A stretch of 64,000 bases of DNA from the NCBI RefSeq assembly GCF_023715155.1, contig NZ_JAMBNQ010000003.1, positions 124,001-188,000 on the forward strand, in the 5' to 3' direction. Both the position numbers and the translations under genes were made by a program. Positions within the stretch are counted from its first letter, which is position 1; each line of letters opens with the position of its first letter. Under the pieces are notes generated by a model. It saw only the letters and a list, made by a program, of their open reading frames with translations, did not search any database and was not told the origin of the DNA. Positions 21,528 through 35,599 of the stretch are shown here, piece after piece. This DNA is from Neobacillus mesonae. GTDB lineage: Bacteria; Bacillota; Bacilli; Bacillales; Cytobacillaceae.

Positions 21528-22507
21528 GTGATTATGATCAGCCGCGAATTGTTGTCATTGGCGGGGGGACTGGTCTGCCTGTTTTGCTTAGAGGCTTAAA
21601 GCAGTTCCCTGTAGAAATTACCGCGATTGTGACCGTGGCCGATGATGGCGGCAGTTCAGGCAGAATCCGGGAGGACCTCAATATTCCTCCTCCCGGCGAT
21701 ATACGTAATGTGCTGGCAGCATTATCTGATGTAGAACCACTGGTTGAGGAAATGTTTCAGCATCGTTTTAAAACATCGAATGAACTTTCAGGACATTCCC
21801 TTGGCAACTTAATTTTAGCTGCCATGACTTCCATTACCGGCAATTTTGTTTATGCTATTCAGGAAATGAGCAAGGTGTTAAATGTAAGGGGTAAAGTGCT
21901 GCCGGCCGCTAATCAGAGTGTGATTCTGCATGCAGAAATGGATGATGGCACAATTGTGTCTGGAGAATCCAAAATCCCTTATTCCGGGAAGAAAATAAAA
22001 CGGGTATTTTTGACGCCGGAAAATATCCGCCCATTACCTGAAACACTTCAGGCTATTCGCCAAGCGGACTTAATTATCCTGGGCCCAGGCAGCTTATATA
22101 CGAGTATATTGCCAAATTTGCTTGTGCCAAAGCTTGGGGATGAGGTTTGCAGCTCAAAGGCGAAAAAGGTATATATCTGCAACTTAATGACACAGGCAGG
22201 GGAGACGCACGGCTTTACTGCCAGCGACCATATCAAAGCATTTTACGATCATATGAATCGTGTTTTTATTGATACGATTTTGGTAAATGACAGGGAAATT
22301 CCACAGGATGTAAAGCTCCGCTATAAAGAAGAACTGGCAAGTCCGGTACAATATGATATGCCGCAATTATTTGAACTTGGGCTTGAAGTCGTCCATGCCG
22401 ATATTGCCAATCTCGAAAATGGTGCCCTAAGGCATGATCCCAAAAAAGTGGCAAAAATTTTATATAATTTGTTGGTGAATGAAACCAAAAAACGATATGA
22501 AGCGTAA
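21524..22507 (+). CDS. glmR: GlmR/YvcK, UDP-GlcNAc-binding regulator of central carbon and cell wall metabolism
   Basis: A 327-residue CofD-like Rossmann protein needed for growth on gluconeogenic sources and for wall synthesis in Bacillus. It has [14 protein letters not shown] at the N-terminus, the [25 protein letters not shown] core and [17 protein letters not shown]. It is translationally coupled to rapZ upstream; whiA follows. Confidence 0.96.
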   Translation: MSDYDQPRIVVIGGGTGLPVLLRGLKQFPVEITAIVTVADDGGSSGRIREDLNIPPPGDIRNVLAALSDVEPLVEEMFQHRFKTSNELSGHSLGNLILAAMTSITGNFVYAIQEMSKVLNVRGKVLPAANQSVILHAEMDDGTIVSGESKIPYSGKKIKRVFLTPENIRPLPETLQAIRQADLIILGPGSLYTSILPNLLVPKLGDEVCSSKAKKVYICNLMTQAGETHGFTASDHIKAFYDHMNRVFIDTILVNDREIPQDVKLRYKEELASPVQYDMPQLFELGLEVVHADIANLENGALRHDPKKVAKILYNLLVNETKKRYEA

Positions 22508-22565
22508 ATAAGATATCATGTTTGAAAATGTGATGGTGAAAGCTGTTTAAATGGAGGTGGGGGAA

Positions 22566-23516
22566 ATGTCTTTCGCTTCGGAAACGAAAAAGGAATTAAC
22601 TAATCTGGAAGTGAAAAGCTGCTGTATTCTTGCGGAATTGTCTGCTCTTATCCGCATGAATGGCTCCCTTTCCTTTTCCAATCGCGGGGTAGTGGTCGAT
22701 ATTCAGACTGAAAATGCCGCGATTGCCAGAAGAATCTATACATTATTGAAAAAACGGTATGACGTACAGGTTGAATTGCTAGTACGAAAAAAAATGCGCT
22801 TGAAAAAGAATAATGTTTACATTGTTCGTCTCTCACATCAGGCAAAGGAAATTCTTACGGATACGAAAATCATTGGGGAAGGTTTTACGTTTATTCATGA
22901 TATCTCTCCAGAGCTGGTAAAAAAGAAATGCTGCAAACGATCATACTTGCGGGGCGCCTTTTTAGCCGGCGGCTCGGTGAATAACCCGGAAACGTCATCT
23001 TATCATTTGGAAATAGCTTCTCTTTACAAGGAACATAATGATTCTTTATGTGAACTGATGAATACATTCTCGTTAAACAGCAAAACGCTGGAGCGGAAAA
23101 AGGGCTATATTACGTACTTAAAAGAAGCGGAGAAAATTACCGAGTTTTTGAACATCATCGGTGCACATAATGCCTTGCTCCGTTTTGAGGATGTCAGAAT
23201 AGTCAGAGATATGAGGAATTCTGTTAACCGTCTGGTAAACTGTGAAACCGCTAACTTAAATAAAACGATTGGCGCCTCCATCAGACAGGTAGAAAATATC
23301 CGCTTTATTGATCAAACAGTCGGTTTGCAGATATTGCCTGAAAAACTAAGAGAAATTGCAGAGCTCCGCCTCCAATATACGGATGTAACATTAAAGGAGC
23401 TGGGGGAAATGGTGTCAGGCGGTACTATCAGCAAATCGGGTATTAATCATCGTCTAAGGAAAATTGACGAGATTGCCGAAAAGCTCCGCGGAGGAAGTTT
23501 ACCACTGAAAAAATAG
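22566..23516 (+). CDS. whiA: DNA-binding protein WhiA
   Basis: WhiA combines a LAGLIDADG-like N-terminal fold (around [20 protein letters not shown]) with a C-terminal helix-turn-helix ([25 protein letters not shown]). In Firmicutes it affects cell division and chromosome segregation. ATG 22566, just after the GGAGGTGGGGG site, is chosen over ATG 22551, which lies on the ribosome site. The product has 316 residues. Confidence 0.96.
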   Translation: MSFASETKKELTNLEVKSCCILAELSALIRMNGSLSFSNRGVVVDIQTENAAIARRIYTLLKKRYDVQVELLVRKKMRLKKNNVYIVRLSHQAKEILTDTKIIGEGFTFIHDISPELVKKKCCKRSYLRGAFLAGGSVNNPETSSYHLEIASLYKEHNDSLCELMNTFSLNSKTLERKKGYITYLKEAEKITEFLNIIGAHNALLRFEDVRIVRDMRNSVNRLVNCETANLNKTIGASIRQVENIRFIDQTVGLQILPEKLREIAELRLQYTDVTLKELGEMVSGGTISKSGINHRLRKIDEIAEKLRGGSLPLKK

Positions 23517-23571
23517 TCAAATTATCTTTGTGAAAAAATAAACATAGAAGAAATACGGGGAGGAATTATAG

Positions 23572-23835
23572 ATGTTGGAAAAACAAGTAGAAGTAAAATT
23601 GAAAACAGGTTTGCAGGCTAGGCCCGCAGCGCTTTTTGTTCAAGAGGCAAACCGATTCTCTGCGGATATTTTCCTAGAGAAGGATGGAAAAAAAGTGAAC
23701 GCTAAAAGTATCATGGGGTTAATGAGCCTGGCGGTAGGAGCGGGTATTGAAATTACCATTATTACAGATGGTGATGATGAAGAAACTGCAATGAATACGC
23801 TAATTGATTTCATTGAACAAGAACACCACCATTAA
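23572..23835 (+). CDS. crh: HPr-like catabolite repression protein Crh
   Basis: The 87-residue HPr fold has Gln at position 15 (GLQARPAA) where HPr has the catalytic His. It keeps Ser46 (NAKSIMGL), the HprK phosphorylation site. This combination defines Crh, a CcpA co-repressor that cannot take part in PTS transfer. The kinase is encoded at 5845. It is the last gene of the yvcI operon and is followed by a terminator. Confidence 0.97.
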   Translation: MLEKQVEVKLKTGLQARPAALFVQEANRFSADIFLEKDGKKVNAKSIMGLMSLAVGAGIEITIITDGDDEETAMNTLIDFIEQEHHH

Positions 23836-23855
23836 TTTAAATTTTAAAAAGTATC

Positions 23856-23888
23856 AGGGTTTGGCCAGTGGGACCAGACCTTTTTTAT
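23856..23888 (+). terminator. Rho-independent terminator after crh
   Basis: A stem GGTTTGG / CCAGACC is followed by a T6 tail. Confidence 0.88.
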
Positions 23889-23889
23889 A

Positions 23890-23927
23890 TAAAAAAACAA
23901 CCGGCTCTAAAAAGCCGATTGTTTTAA
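23890..23927 (-). terminator. Rho-independent terminator of clpP
   Basis: Read on the minus strand, ACAATCGGCT / AGCCGGTTGT closes over TTTTTAG and is followed by T7. It meets the crh terminator head-on. Confidence 0.88.
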
Positions 23928-23963
23928 AGAAACCCGCCTGAGGGATACTGTCAGAGTATCTCC

Positions 23964-24569
23964 TTATTTTTCTGACTTTTTGTCAGTAACGTTACGGGTA
24001 ATAATATTGTCGATTAATCCATATTCTTTTGCTTTTTCAGCAGTCATGAAATTATCGCGGTCTGTATCACGCTGGATTACTTCAAGCGGCTGGCCTGAAC
24101 GTTCGGCTAAAATGCCGTTTAATTTTTCACGAAGGAAAAGAATGCGTTTGGCAGCAATTTCAATTTCTGTTGCCTGTCCTTGTGCACCGCCAAGAGGCTG
24201 GTGAATCATGACTTCAGCATTTGGAAGAGCATAACGTTTTCCTGGTGCACCAGCTGTTAGTAAGAAAGCTCCCATAGATGCCGCCATACCAATACATACA
24301 GTGGATACGTCTGGACGAATATATTGCATTGTATCATAAATCGCCATTCCGGCTGTGATGCTTCCGCCTGGGCTGTTGATATAAAGTGTAATGTCCTTTT
24401 CTGGGTTTTCTGCTTCTAGGAATAACAATTGTGCAACAATGCTGTTTGACACATTGTCATCGATGGCACTTCCGAGCATAATAATCCGGTCTTTTAATAG
24501 ACGTGAATAAATGTCATAGGCTCTTTCACCACGATTTGTTTGTTCGATTACTGTAGGAATCAAATTCAT
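23964..24569 (-). CDS. clpP: ATP-dependent Clp protease proteolytic subunit
   Basis: ClpP is the serine protease chamber that works with ClpC/ClpX/ClpE ATPases in protein quality control. The catalytic triad is intact: Ser98 in GMAASMGAF, His123 in MIHQPLGG and Asp172. The propeptide and 201-residue length are normal. A TTCTCCTCCTT-type complement marks a strong ribosome site. A CtsR operator overlaps its promoter (24617-24646), so heat/stress control is expected. Confidence 0.99.
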   Translation of the reverse strand: MNLIPTVIEQTNRGERAYDIYSRLLKDRIIMLGSAIDDNVSNSIVAQLLFLEAENPEKDITLYINSPGGSITAGMAIYDTMQYIRPDVSTVCIGMAASMGAFLLTAGAPGKRYALPNAEVMIHQPLGGAQGQATEIEIAAKRILFLREKLNGILAERSGQPLEVIQRDTDRDNFMTAEKAKEYGLIDNIITRNVTDKKSEK

Positions 24570-24616
24570 TTTTTTCTCCTCCTTTGAATGAAAAGGCTAA
24601 AAACTATGTACTGTTA

Positions 24617-24645
24617 TCATACACTAATGGTCAATTAAGGTCAAA
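24617..24645 (-). promoter_or_regulatory. Sigma-A promoter of clpP
   Basis: On the minus strand, TTGACC (24645-24640) and TATGAT (24622-24617) are separated by 17 bases. Confidence 0.85.
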
Positions 24646-24646
24646 C
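24630..24646. promoter_or_regulatory. CtsR heat-shock repressor operator
   Basis: GGTCAAT-TAA-GGTCAAA is a tandem heptad with a 3-base spacer, matching the CtsR consensus. It covers the clpP -35 element and the -10/-35 spacer, which suits direct repression. Confidence 0.88.
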
Positions 24647-24725
24647 AAATCGCCTTTAATTTTGTTCGACAACTTCCTCTCTCAAGGATATCCAATTCTC
24701 GTGAATTTTAAAACTATTTTTCCTC

Positions 24726-24754
24726 TTGCAAAGTGTCGAGAAATGACATATAAT
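24726..24754 (+). promoter_or_regulatory. Sigma-A promoter of tRNA-Arg
   Basis: TTGCAA (24726-24731) and a perfect TATAAT (24749-24754) are spaced by 17 bases, 19 bases before the mature tRNA. Confidence 0.85.
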
Positions 24755-24773
24755 ATGTGAGTCGCTACATTTA

Positions 24774-24845
24774 GCCCTCGTGGTGTAACGGATAACACGC
24801 AAGATTCCGGTTCTTGAACTGTGGGTTCGATTCCTGCCGAGGGCG
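24774..24845 (+). tRNA. tRNA-Arg (anticodon CCG)
   Basis: A 72-base cloverleaf. The acceptor stem is GCCCTCG / CGAGGGC, the D stem GTGT / ACAC and the anticodon stem CAAGA / TCTTG with loop TTCCGGT, giving anticodon CCG at 24807-24809, which reads CGG. The T arm has loop TTCGATT, and the discriminator is G. CCA is not encoded. The position beside clpP matches a tRNA-Arg gene in B. subtilis. Confidence 0.95.
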
Positions 24846-24850
24846 TTATA

Positions 24851-24890
24851 AAAGCCTCCTGATCTATTACGACAGGAGGTTTTTATTTTG
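24851..24890 (+). terminator. Terminator of the tRNA-Arg transcript
   Basis: A stem CCTCCTG / CAGGAGG is followed by TTTTTATTTT, 10 bases after the tRNA end. Confidence 0.9.
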
Positions 24891-24998
24891 TCAGCATCTC
24901 CATACATAAATCTTCAAAATTAATAATTCCTCCAATTCAGATTTTTGCATACACCAAACCGCTTATTTCATGTAAAATAGACATAAGGGGGGAAAGCG

Positions 24999-26324
24999 AT
25001 GAATTTAAAAGCTGGGTTATGGCAGCAGCAAACTCTTAAACTTGCAATGACTCAAGAGCTGACTCAAGCAATTGCCCTATTGCAATATTCAGCTCAAGAA
25101 TTAAGTGAGTTTTTAGAAAATAAAGCGCTTGAAAATCCTTTAATGCAAATTGAGAATGTTAATGTACAGCCGATGAATCCCCTAATTGACCGAAATCGTA
25201 AAAAGCATCAGAAGATGGAGAAGGATTGGATTGAACAAATTGCAGCAAAGCGATTTTCACTTGAAGAGCAGTTAATTTCGCAGCTGAATATAAAATCATT
25301 ATCTGGTGAACAGTTACGCGTGATTCGCCATTTAATTCAACATTTAGATGAAAACGGTTACCTAGCGGACGACTTGGGTGAGATCGCGTTAAAACTAAAA
25401 GTACCAAGGGAGTTTACGGAAGACTGCCTGCGGGTGATTCAAATGCTTGAGCCAGTTGGTATTGGAGCAAGAAATCTTCAGGAGTGTTTATTGATACAAT
25501 TAGAATATGAGTATCCCGAAAATTATGAACTAGCCAAGGAAATTCTTACAGATTATTTTGTCCCATTTGCGGAAAAGAAGTGGAAGCAGATCGCAAAGGC
25601 TCTAAATATATCACTTAAAGAAATTCAACATGTTTTTGATGAGATACAGGCTTTAAACCCTAAACCTTGTGCAAGGCTTGGGTATGAAACCTCGGCTTAC
25701 ATTATTCCTGATGCGGTTGTTGAACAAACACCTGAGGGTTTGACCGTCCGGATGTTTGATGATATCCTTCCTAAAATAACGTTTAACCAACAATATTTTC
25801 AAAAATTTAAGGACAAGGACCAGCAGGTAAGCCGATTTTTGAAGGATAAGGTTCAAGATTATCAGTGGATTCTTAAAAGTATTGAGCAGCGAAGAGAAAC
25901 CTTGACAAGGGTCGTAACCAAGATTGTCGAAAAGCAGACCGCTTTTTTTCAAAAAGGGCCCGAAAGTTTAGTACCCATGACAATGAAGGAAATTGCATCG
26001 GAGCTTAATATTCATGAATCAACGGTAAGCCGGGCTGTTCGTGAAAAGTATGTACAGACACCGCTGGGGACCTTTACATTAAAATCGTTTTTCACCAGTA
26101 CGATTCAAACCGTAGCTGGTGATGACAATACTTCCTCATCCCAGGTTAAAAATGCAATTAGTAAACTAATTGATAATGAAAATAAAGAAAAGCCTTTGTC
26201 TGATCAAGATATCGCCGAACACCTTAAAATGGCAGAAGGAATTGTCGTTTCACGACGTACCATTGCAAAATACCGCGGCCAGCTTGGAATCCCGTCCTCT
26301 AGCAAACGAAAAAGATTTAATTGA
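24999..26324 (+). CDS. sigL: RNA polymerase sigma-54 factor (SigL)
   Basis: The alternative sigma factor for -24/-12 promoters, which needs enhancer-binding activators. The N-terminal glutamine-rich activator domain (LWQQQTLKLAMTQELTQAIALLQ) is present. The core-binding region and HTH are recognisable (LNIHESTVSRAVREKYVQTPLGTF). The C-terminal RpoN box reads SRRTIAKYRGQLGIPSS. The 441 residues are normal. RBS AAGGGGGGAAAG precedes it. No sigma-54 activator gene is visible in this window. Confidence 0.98.
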   Translation: MNLKAGLWQQQTLKLAMTQELTQAIALLQYSAQELSEFLENKALENPLMQIENVNVQPMNPLIDRNRKKHQKMEKDWIEQIAAKRFSLEEQLISQLNIKSLSGEQLRVIRHLIQHLDENGYLADDLGEIALKLKVPREFTEDCLRVIQMLEPVGIGARNLQECLLIQLEYEYPENYELAKEILTDYFVPFAEKKWKQIAKALNISLKEIQHVFDEIQALNPKPCARLGYETSAYIIPDAVVEQTPEGLTVRMFDDILPKITFNQQYFQKFKDKDQQVSRFLKDKVQDYQWILKSIEQRRETLTRVVTKIVEKQTAFFQKGPESLVPMTMKEIASELNIHESTVSRAVREKYVQTPLGTFTLKSFFTSTIQTVAGDDNTSSSQVKNAISKLIDNENKEKPLSDQDIAEHLKMAEGIVVSRRTIAKYRGQLGIPSSSKRKRFN

Positions 26325-26342
26325 AGAAGGGAAATGATTGAT

Positions 26343-26600
26343 ATGCAGGATCCTAATATTACTATTTATACAAGAAACCACTGCCCATTATGTGACAAGG
26401 CAAAGACGGTGCTGCTTGAACTAAAAGAAGAATATGAATTTCATTTAGTGGAAGTGGATATTGAACAAAGCGATGAACTAACGGAGCGCTATGGGTTAAT
26501 GATTCCGGTTGTTTACATTAACGGAGAAGAAGCTGCTTATGGTTCCGTAAATAAATATGAAATAAGTAATCGTTTGCAAAAAAATAGGGAATCTAATTGA
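26343..26600 (+). CDS. Glutaredoxin-family thiol protein
   Basis: An 85-residue thioredoxin-fold protein with the redox motif CPLC in ITIYTRNHCPLCDKAK and the cis-proline loop in GLMIPVVYING. ATG 26343 is favoured because it lies 11 bases after GAAGAAGGG; ATG 26334 is too close to that site. It sits between sigL and cggR, as the small glutaredoxin-like gene does in related Bacillaceae. The partner is unknown. Confidence 0.85.
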   Translation: MQDPNITIYTRNHCPLCDKAKTVLLELKEEYEFHLVEVDIEQSDELTERYGLMIPVVYINGEEAAYGSVNKYEISNRLQKNRESN

Positions 26601-26629
26601 TTGAAATAAGTTTTCACACCTGCTACAAT
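26601..26629 (+). promoter_or_regulatory. Sigma-A promoter of cggR-gapA
   Basis: TTGAAA (26601-26606) and TACAAT (26624-26629) are spaced by 17 bases. The -35 begins right after the preceding gene's stop. Confidence 0.85.
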
Positions 26630-26667
26630 ATAAACCGTAGCAAGGGTGAATTTTTTTTGCAGCAGGT

Positions 26668-26703
26668 GGGACACAATATGTCTAGGGTGGACATTTTTTG
26701 ACC
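26668..26703 (+). promoter_or_regulatory. CggR operator (two direct half-repeats)
   Basis: GGGACACAATATGTC (26668 onward) and GTGGACATTTTTTGACC (26687-26703) form two direct repeats of the GGGAC-N6-TGTC type, about 35 bases downstream of the start site. This agrees with roadblock repression by CggR, relieved by fructose-1,6-bisphosphate in B. subtilis. Confidence 0.8.
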
Positions 26704-26732
26704 AACTACATATAATAAAGGAGTCGCTGGTT

Positions 26733-27755
26733 ATGCAGTCTTTTATCGATATTGCCAAAAGATTATTACCAGATTTTCTGCCAGTTCTGCAAAAAAGATA
26801 TTCCATCCTTCGTTCAATAGGATTTATGCAGCCGGTAGGGCGCAGAAGTTTAGCAGTCAGCCTTAATTTAACGGAACGAATCCTTCGTAGTGAAGTAGAA
26901 TTCCTCAAAGAGCAAAATCTTATTACAGCAAATACTGCGGGTATGAGTTTGACTCAAGAAGGAAGAAATTTGCTGGAGGATTTAGAAGGCTCTATGCGTG
27001 AAGTAAAGGGAATTGATGTACAGGAATTAGAGCTTAAACATCGCCTGGGAATTAAAAAAGTTATCATTGTTCCTGGGAATGGTGACCAATCCCCATTTGT
27101 AAAACGAGAGCTTGGTAAAGCGTCAGCATCTTGCATGAAAAGGCTTTTTCAAGGGGAAAATATCATCGCGGTAACCGGCGGATCAACGATGGCTGCTGTC
27201 GCGGATCAACTAACTCCGGAATCTGGTGATAAGAAATTATTGTTTGTTCCAGCCCGCGGCGGAGTAGGTGAAGATCTGCAAAATCAAGCAAACACCATTT
27301 GTGCGATTATGGCGGCTAACACCCGCACGAAGCATCGTGTGTTTTATGCACCCGACCAGGTGAGTACAGAAATTTATCAGTCCCTTATCAAAGAGCCTGA
27401 AATACACGAAAATTTAAAGCTTATACAATCTGCTAACATGGTTCTTCACGGGATTGGGGATGCTATGACAATGGCCGAACGGCGAAAAAGCAGTCCAGAA
27501 TTATTGAAGAAGCTGGAAGATGCAAAAGCTGTTGGCGAAGCTTTTGGATATTATTTTAATGAAGAAGGCGAAATTGTTCATAAACTGCAGACCATTGGCA
27601 TTCAGCTGAAAGATCTTGAAGGCATCCCAAATGTACTGGCGATTGCCGGGGGAGCCTCAAAAGCAAAGGCAATTAAAGCCTATATGAAGAAAGCTCCTGC
27701 ATCCACCATTCTTATCACAGATGAGGGTGCAGCAGAATTATTACTTAAAGGGTAG
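26733..27755 (+). CDS. cggR: Central glycolytic genes regulator CggR
   Basis: An SorC/DeoR-type repressor of the gapA operon that senses fructose-1,6-bisphosphate. It has an N-terminal HTH region (FMQPVGRRSLAVSLNLTERILRSEVEFL) and a sugar-phosphate-binding domain with AVTGGSTMAAVAD, VPARGGVGED and GGASKAKAIKAYM. ATG 26733 lies 9 bases after AAAGGAG and gives 340 residues, the same as B. subtilis CggR. An upstream in-frame extension would cover the operator and is rejected. Confidence 0.97.
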   Translation: MQSFIDIAKRLLPDFLPVLQKRYSILRSIGFMQPVGRRSLAVSLNLTERILRSEVEFLKEQNLITANTAGMSLTQEGRNLLEDLEGSMREVKGIDVQELELKHRLGIKKVIIVPGNGDQSPFVKRELGKASASCMKRLFQGENIIAVTGGSTMAAVADQLTPESGDKKLLFVPARGGVGEDLQNQANTICAIMAANTRTKHRVFYAPDQVSTEIYQSLIKEPEIHENLKLIQSANMVLHGIGDAMTMAERRKSSPELLKKLEDAKAVGEAFGYYFNEEGEIVHKLQTIGIQLKDLEGIPNVLAIAGGASKAKAIKAYMKKAPASTILITDEGAAELLLKG

Positions 27756-27769
27756 TTTTTTTAAACTAA

Positions 27770-28813
<1,044 letters not shown>

Positions 28814-28824
28814 TCTTTAGTTTT

Positions 28825-29025
28825 TAGCTTTAGCGCCTAGCCAGTTTTCATCTCTGGAAATGTTCCCTCGGGTATCTTGCTCAAAGCGATCGCTCTGAGC
28901 AGCTCGAGGTCAAATAACCTTTTGCCAGCCTAAAAGCTGTTAAAATGAAGAAAACTGCTAAGAACATTATCGCAGGAATGAGCTGTGCTTGTTGCGAAGG
29001 AGCTTTAAGCTTTTAATGGTTAAGA
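28825..29025. repeat. Degenerate intergenic repeat, second member of the 17041 family
   Basis: It begins TTTAGCGCCTAGCCAG, contains CTCGAGGTCAAATAACC (compare TTCGAGGTTAAATAATCC at 17078) and ends GTGCTTGTTGCGAAGGAGC. This order matches the copy at 17041-17236 and resembles the common Bacillus 'AGCGCCTAGC...CTCGAGGTC' repeat. It fills much of the gapA-pgk gap (28814-29171). Confidence 0.65.
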
Positions 29026-29074
29026 ATGGAATTTTCATCTTAAACTGTTATAATATTTAATGGTATTCCATGGG

Positions 29075-29112
29075 GAGCGGGGAGTGTGGTTTTACGAGCC
29101 CCGCTCTTTTTT
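29075..29112 (+). terminator. Rho-independent terminator between gapA and pgk
   Basis: A stem GAGCGGGG / CCCCGCTC is followed by T6. It probably ends cggR-gapA transcripts. An extended -10-like TGTTATAAT at 29046-29054 lies just upstream and could instead make this an attenuator. Confidence 0.88.
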
Positions 29113-29171
29113 ATGTTGTTTTGCGAGAATAGATGCTTGACCAAAAAGCCAATACATAGGAGGTCCTTTTA

Positions 29172-30356
29172 ATGAACAAGAAAACGTTGAAAGATGTCGA
29201 TGTAAAAGGAAAACGCGTTTTTTGCCGGGTAGACTTCAATGTACCAATGCAGGAAGGAAAAATCACTGATGAGACGCGGATCCGCGCTGCATTGCCAACC
29301 ATTCAGTATTTAATTGAGCAGGGGGCAAAAGTTATCTTAGCAAGCCACTTAGGCCGCCCAAAAGGTAAAGTGGTAGAAGAAATGCGCTTAACACCGGTTG
29401 CTGCCAGACTTTCTGAACTGCTTGGCAAAGAGGTGAAAAAAGCAGATGAGGCTTTTGGAGATTCTGTAAAAGCATTGATTGACACCATGCAGGAAGGTGA
29501 TGTTCTTCTTCTTGAAAATGTTCGTTTTTATCCTGGAGAAGAAAAGAATGATCCGGAACTTGCTCAATCCTTTGCAGAGCTTGCTGATCTCTATGTGAAC
29601 GATGCATTTGGTGCCGCACACCGCGCACATGCTTCTACTGAGGGAATTGCCCATCATCTGCCGGCAGTCAGCGGCTTTTTAATGGAAAAAGAGCTGGATG
29701 TTCTTGGTAAAGCTCTTTCTAATCCTGAACGTCCTTTTACGGCAATTATCGGTGGTGCTAAGGTAAAAGATAAAATCGGTGTCATTGAAAATCTGCTTGA
29801 ATTAGTGGACAACCTTATTATCGGCGGAGGACTTGCTTATACATTTGTGAAAGCTCAAGGTTTTGAAATTGGTAAATCACTTCTTGAGGAAGACAAAATT
29901 GAGCTTGCAAAATCATTTATGGAAAAAGCAAAAGCAAAGGGCGTAAACTTCTATATGCCGGTTGATGTGGTGGTAGCGGATGATTTTTCCGAAAATGCCA
30001 ACACTAACGTGGTAAGTATTAAAGAGATTCCAGCAGACTGGGAAGCCCTTGATATCGGCCCTAAAACAGCGGCTGTCTATCGTGATGTTATCGAAAAATC
30101 AAAACTTGTCATCTGGAATGGACCAATGGGTGTTTTTGAAATAGACAAATTTGCTCAAGGAACAAAGGCAGTTGCCCAGGCATTGGCAGATGCAAAGGAT
30201 ACTTATTCAGTCATAGGCGGCGGTGATTCTGCTGCAGCGGTTGAAAAATTTGGTTTAGCGGATAAAATGAGCCACATCTCAACCGGCGGCGGAGCTTCTC
30301 TTGAATTTATGGAAGGAAAAGCATTGCCGGGTGTTGTGGCCTTAAACGACAAGTAA
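29172..30356 (+). CDS. pgk: Phosphoglycerate kinase
   Basis: Pgk makes ATP from 1,3-bisphosphoglycerate. It has the N-terminal [14 protein letters not shown] substrate site, [23 protein letters not shown], and the nucleotide site [15 protein letters not shown] with [13 protein letters not shown]. The 394 residues are normal. TAGGAGGTCC precedes the start. It begins the pgk-tpiA-gpmI-eno run. Confidence 0.99.
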   Translation: MNKKTLKDVDVKGKRVFCRVDFNVPMQEGKITDETRIRAALPTIQYLIEQGAKVILASHLGRPKGKVVEEMRLTPVAARLSELLGKEVKKADEAFGDSVKALIDTMQEGDVLLLENVRFYPGEEKNDPELAQSFAELADLYVNDAFGAAHRAHASTEGIAHHLPAVSGFLMEKELDVLGKALSNPERPFTAIIGGAKVKDKIGVIENLLELVDNLIIGGGLAYTFVKAQGFEIGKSLLEEDKIELAKSFMEKAKAKGVNFYMPVDVVVADDFSENANTNVVSIKEIPADWEALDIGPKTAAVYRDVIEKSKLVIWNGPMGVFEIDKFAQGTKAVAQALADAKDTYSVIGGGDSAAAVEKFGLADKMSHISTGGGASLEFMEGKALPGVVALNDK

Positions 30357-30511
30357 CAAGAGTCCAAACACAAAAGCTTGGCGGTATTATCAATTTTAAT
30401 AAATGAAGGCGGTGTGAGCAGAGCTAAGTTCTACAAATTTGGAGTAATTTATTGAAACGCTAAATAAGCTTCTCGAATTTTGATGCGACGCTCCGCCCCT
30501 CATCAATATAG

Positions 30512-32813
<2,302 letters not shown>

Positions 32814-32838
32814 ACTCTTAATTGGTGAAAAAATTTAA

Positions 32839-34161
<1,323 letters not shown>

Positions 34162-34177
34162 TTATAGATAGGATTAT

Positions 34178-34208
34178 AAAGGCATCCATGAAAAAGTGGA
34201 TGCCTTTT
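34178..34208 (+). terminator. Rho-independent terminator of the glycolytic operon
   Basis: A stem AAAGGCATCCA / TGGATGCCTTTT forms a clear hairpin shortly after the eno stop. Confidence 0.88.
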
Positions 34209-34326
34209 GAAGGTCTGCTGAAGTTTACGGCCTTGCCGGCAGAGTCCCAATAATCTATTGTGAAATGGGAATTTATATGGTAAATTTATTATACTGTGTA
34301 TTGTACGTCTACAGGAGGTGGCCTTC

Positions 34327-34560
34327 ATGCATACATTATTAGTTATATTATTAGTTATTGTAAGTATTGCACTAATTGCTGTAGTATTACTTCAATCAGG
34401 CAAAAGCGCTGGTCTATCCGGTGCCATTTCCGGTGGTGCAGAAACTTTATTTGGTAAACAAAAAGCACGGGGAATTGATTTAATTCTTCATCGGATTACG
34501 GTCGTATTATCCATTCTTTTCTTCTTGCTTGCACTTGCTGTTACTTACTTCAAAATCTAA
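34327..34560 (+). CDS. secG: Preprotein translocase subunit SecG
   Basis: A small membrane subunit of the SecYEG channel. The 77-residue product has two hydrophobic helices (about 3-24 and 54-75) around the conserved cytosolic loop [23 protein letters not shown] 34327 lies 8 bases after AGGAGG; the GTG at 34318 overlaps that site and is rejected. Confidence 0.97.
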   Translation: MHTLLVILLVIVSIALIAVVLLQSGKSAGLSGAISGGAETLFGKQKARGIDLILHRITVVLSILFFLLALAVTYFKI

Positions 34561-34572
34561 TAACAACGATTA

Positions 34573-34600
34573 AAACCCGGCTGTTAAGCCGGGTTTTTTG
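34573..34600 (+). terminator. Rho-independent terminator after secG
   Basis: A stem AACCCGGCT / AGCCGGGTT is followed by a T run. Confidence 0.93.
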
Positions 34601-34828
34601 TTAAGAGAATAATTTTCCCTTAAGCTTTTTTCTGGAATGTTAACTATTGCTTTGCTTAAACTAAAAAGAATAGCAGTATTTTTTTCGCTTAACGGGCAGT
34701 TGGAATGATGAAGTCAATAGATTAATTCTAGGATTGACTTCTCATAAAACCCGATTTGAGCAAACAATCAATGGGGGAAGTTCGCCCCCAGCTGATGAAA
34801 GTTTATTGTATTAAAGGAGTCTTAAAAC

Positions 34829-35575
34829 ATGAAAATAACAATGCCAAAACCATTTTTCTTTGAACGGGGCCATAGAGCCGTCCTCTTATTGCACGGCTTT
34901 ACCGGAAATTCTTCAGATGTCAGGATGCTTGGACGCTTTCTTGAAAAAAGGGGATATACCTGCCATGCCCCGCATTATAAAGGACATGGGGTGCCTCCTG
35001 AAGAACTAGTGCATACCGGCCCGGAAGAGTGGTGGAAGGATGTCATGGACGGATATAATTTTTTAAAAAATAATGGGTATGATGAAATTGCTGTGGCAGG
35101 ACTTTCCTTAGGAGGCGTATTTTCCTTGAAATTGGGATACACTGTACCTATAAAGGGAATTATTCCTATGTGTGCACCAATGTATATAAAAAGTGAAGAA
35201 GTCATGTACGAGGGTGTGCTCGAATATGCCCGCGAATTTAAAAACCGAGAAGGAAAATCTGAAGAACAAATCGAATTGGAAATGAATGAATTTAAAAAAT
35301 CACCGATGAATACCTTAAAAGCTTTGCAAAATTTAATTGCAGATGTACGTAATAATGTTGATATGATTTACGCACCAACATTTGTTGTACAGGCCCGTCT
35401 TGATAAAATGATTAAAACGGAAAGTGCAGACATCATCTACAATGAAATCGAGTCACCGGTAAAACAAATTAAATGGTATGAAGAATCGGGCCATGTCATT
35501 ACGCTTGATAAAGAGCGGGATAAGCTTCATGAGGATGTATATGCCTTTTTAGAAAAGCTGGACTGGCGTGAATAG
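34829..35575 (+). CDS. est: Carboxylesterase (Est/YvaK-type)
   Basis: A 248-residue alpha/beta hydrolase of the Geobacillus Est30/YvaK group. It has the oxyanion-hole [14 protein letters not shown] near the N-terminus, the nucleophile Ser in GLSLGGVFS (about residue 94), and the late His in ESGHVITLD. It lies between secG and rnr, as in B. subtilis. The natural ester is unknown. The 268-base gap before it holds a short GGGGG/CCCCC hairpin (near 34772-34791) without a T tract. Confidence 0.93.
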   Translation: MKITMPKPFFFERGHRAVLLLHGFTGNSSDVRMLGRFLEKRGYTCHAPHYKGHGVPPEELVHTGPEEWWKDVMDGYNFLKNNGYDEIAVAGLSLGGVFSLKLGYTVPIKGIIPMCAPMYIKSEEVMYEGVLEYAREFKNREGKSEEQIELEMNEFKKSPMNTLKALQNLIADVRNNVDMIYAPTFVVQARLDKMIKTESADIIYNEIESPVKQIKWYEESGHVITLDKERDKLHEDVYAFLEKLDWRE

Positions 35576-35599
35576 AAACCTGATAGAGGAGGGATTGCT

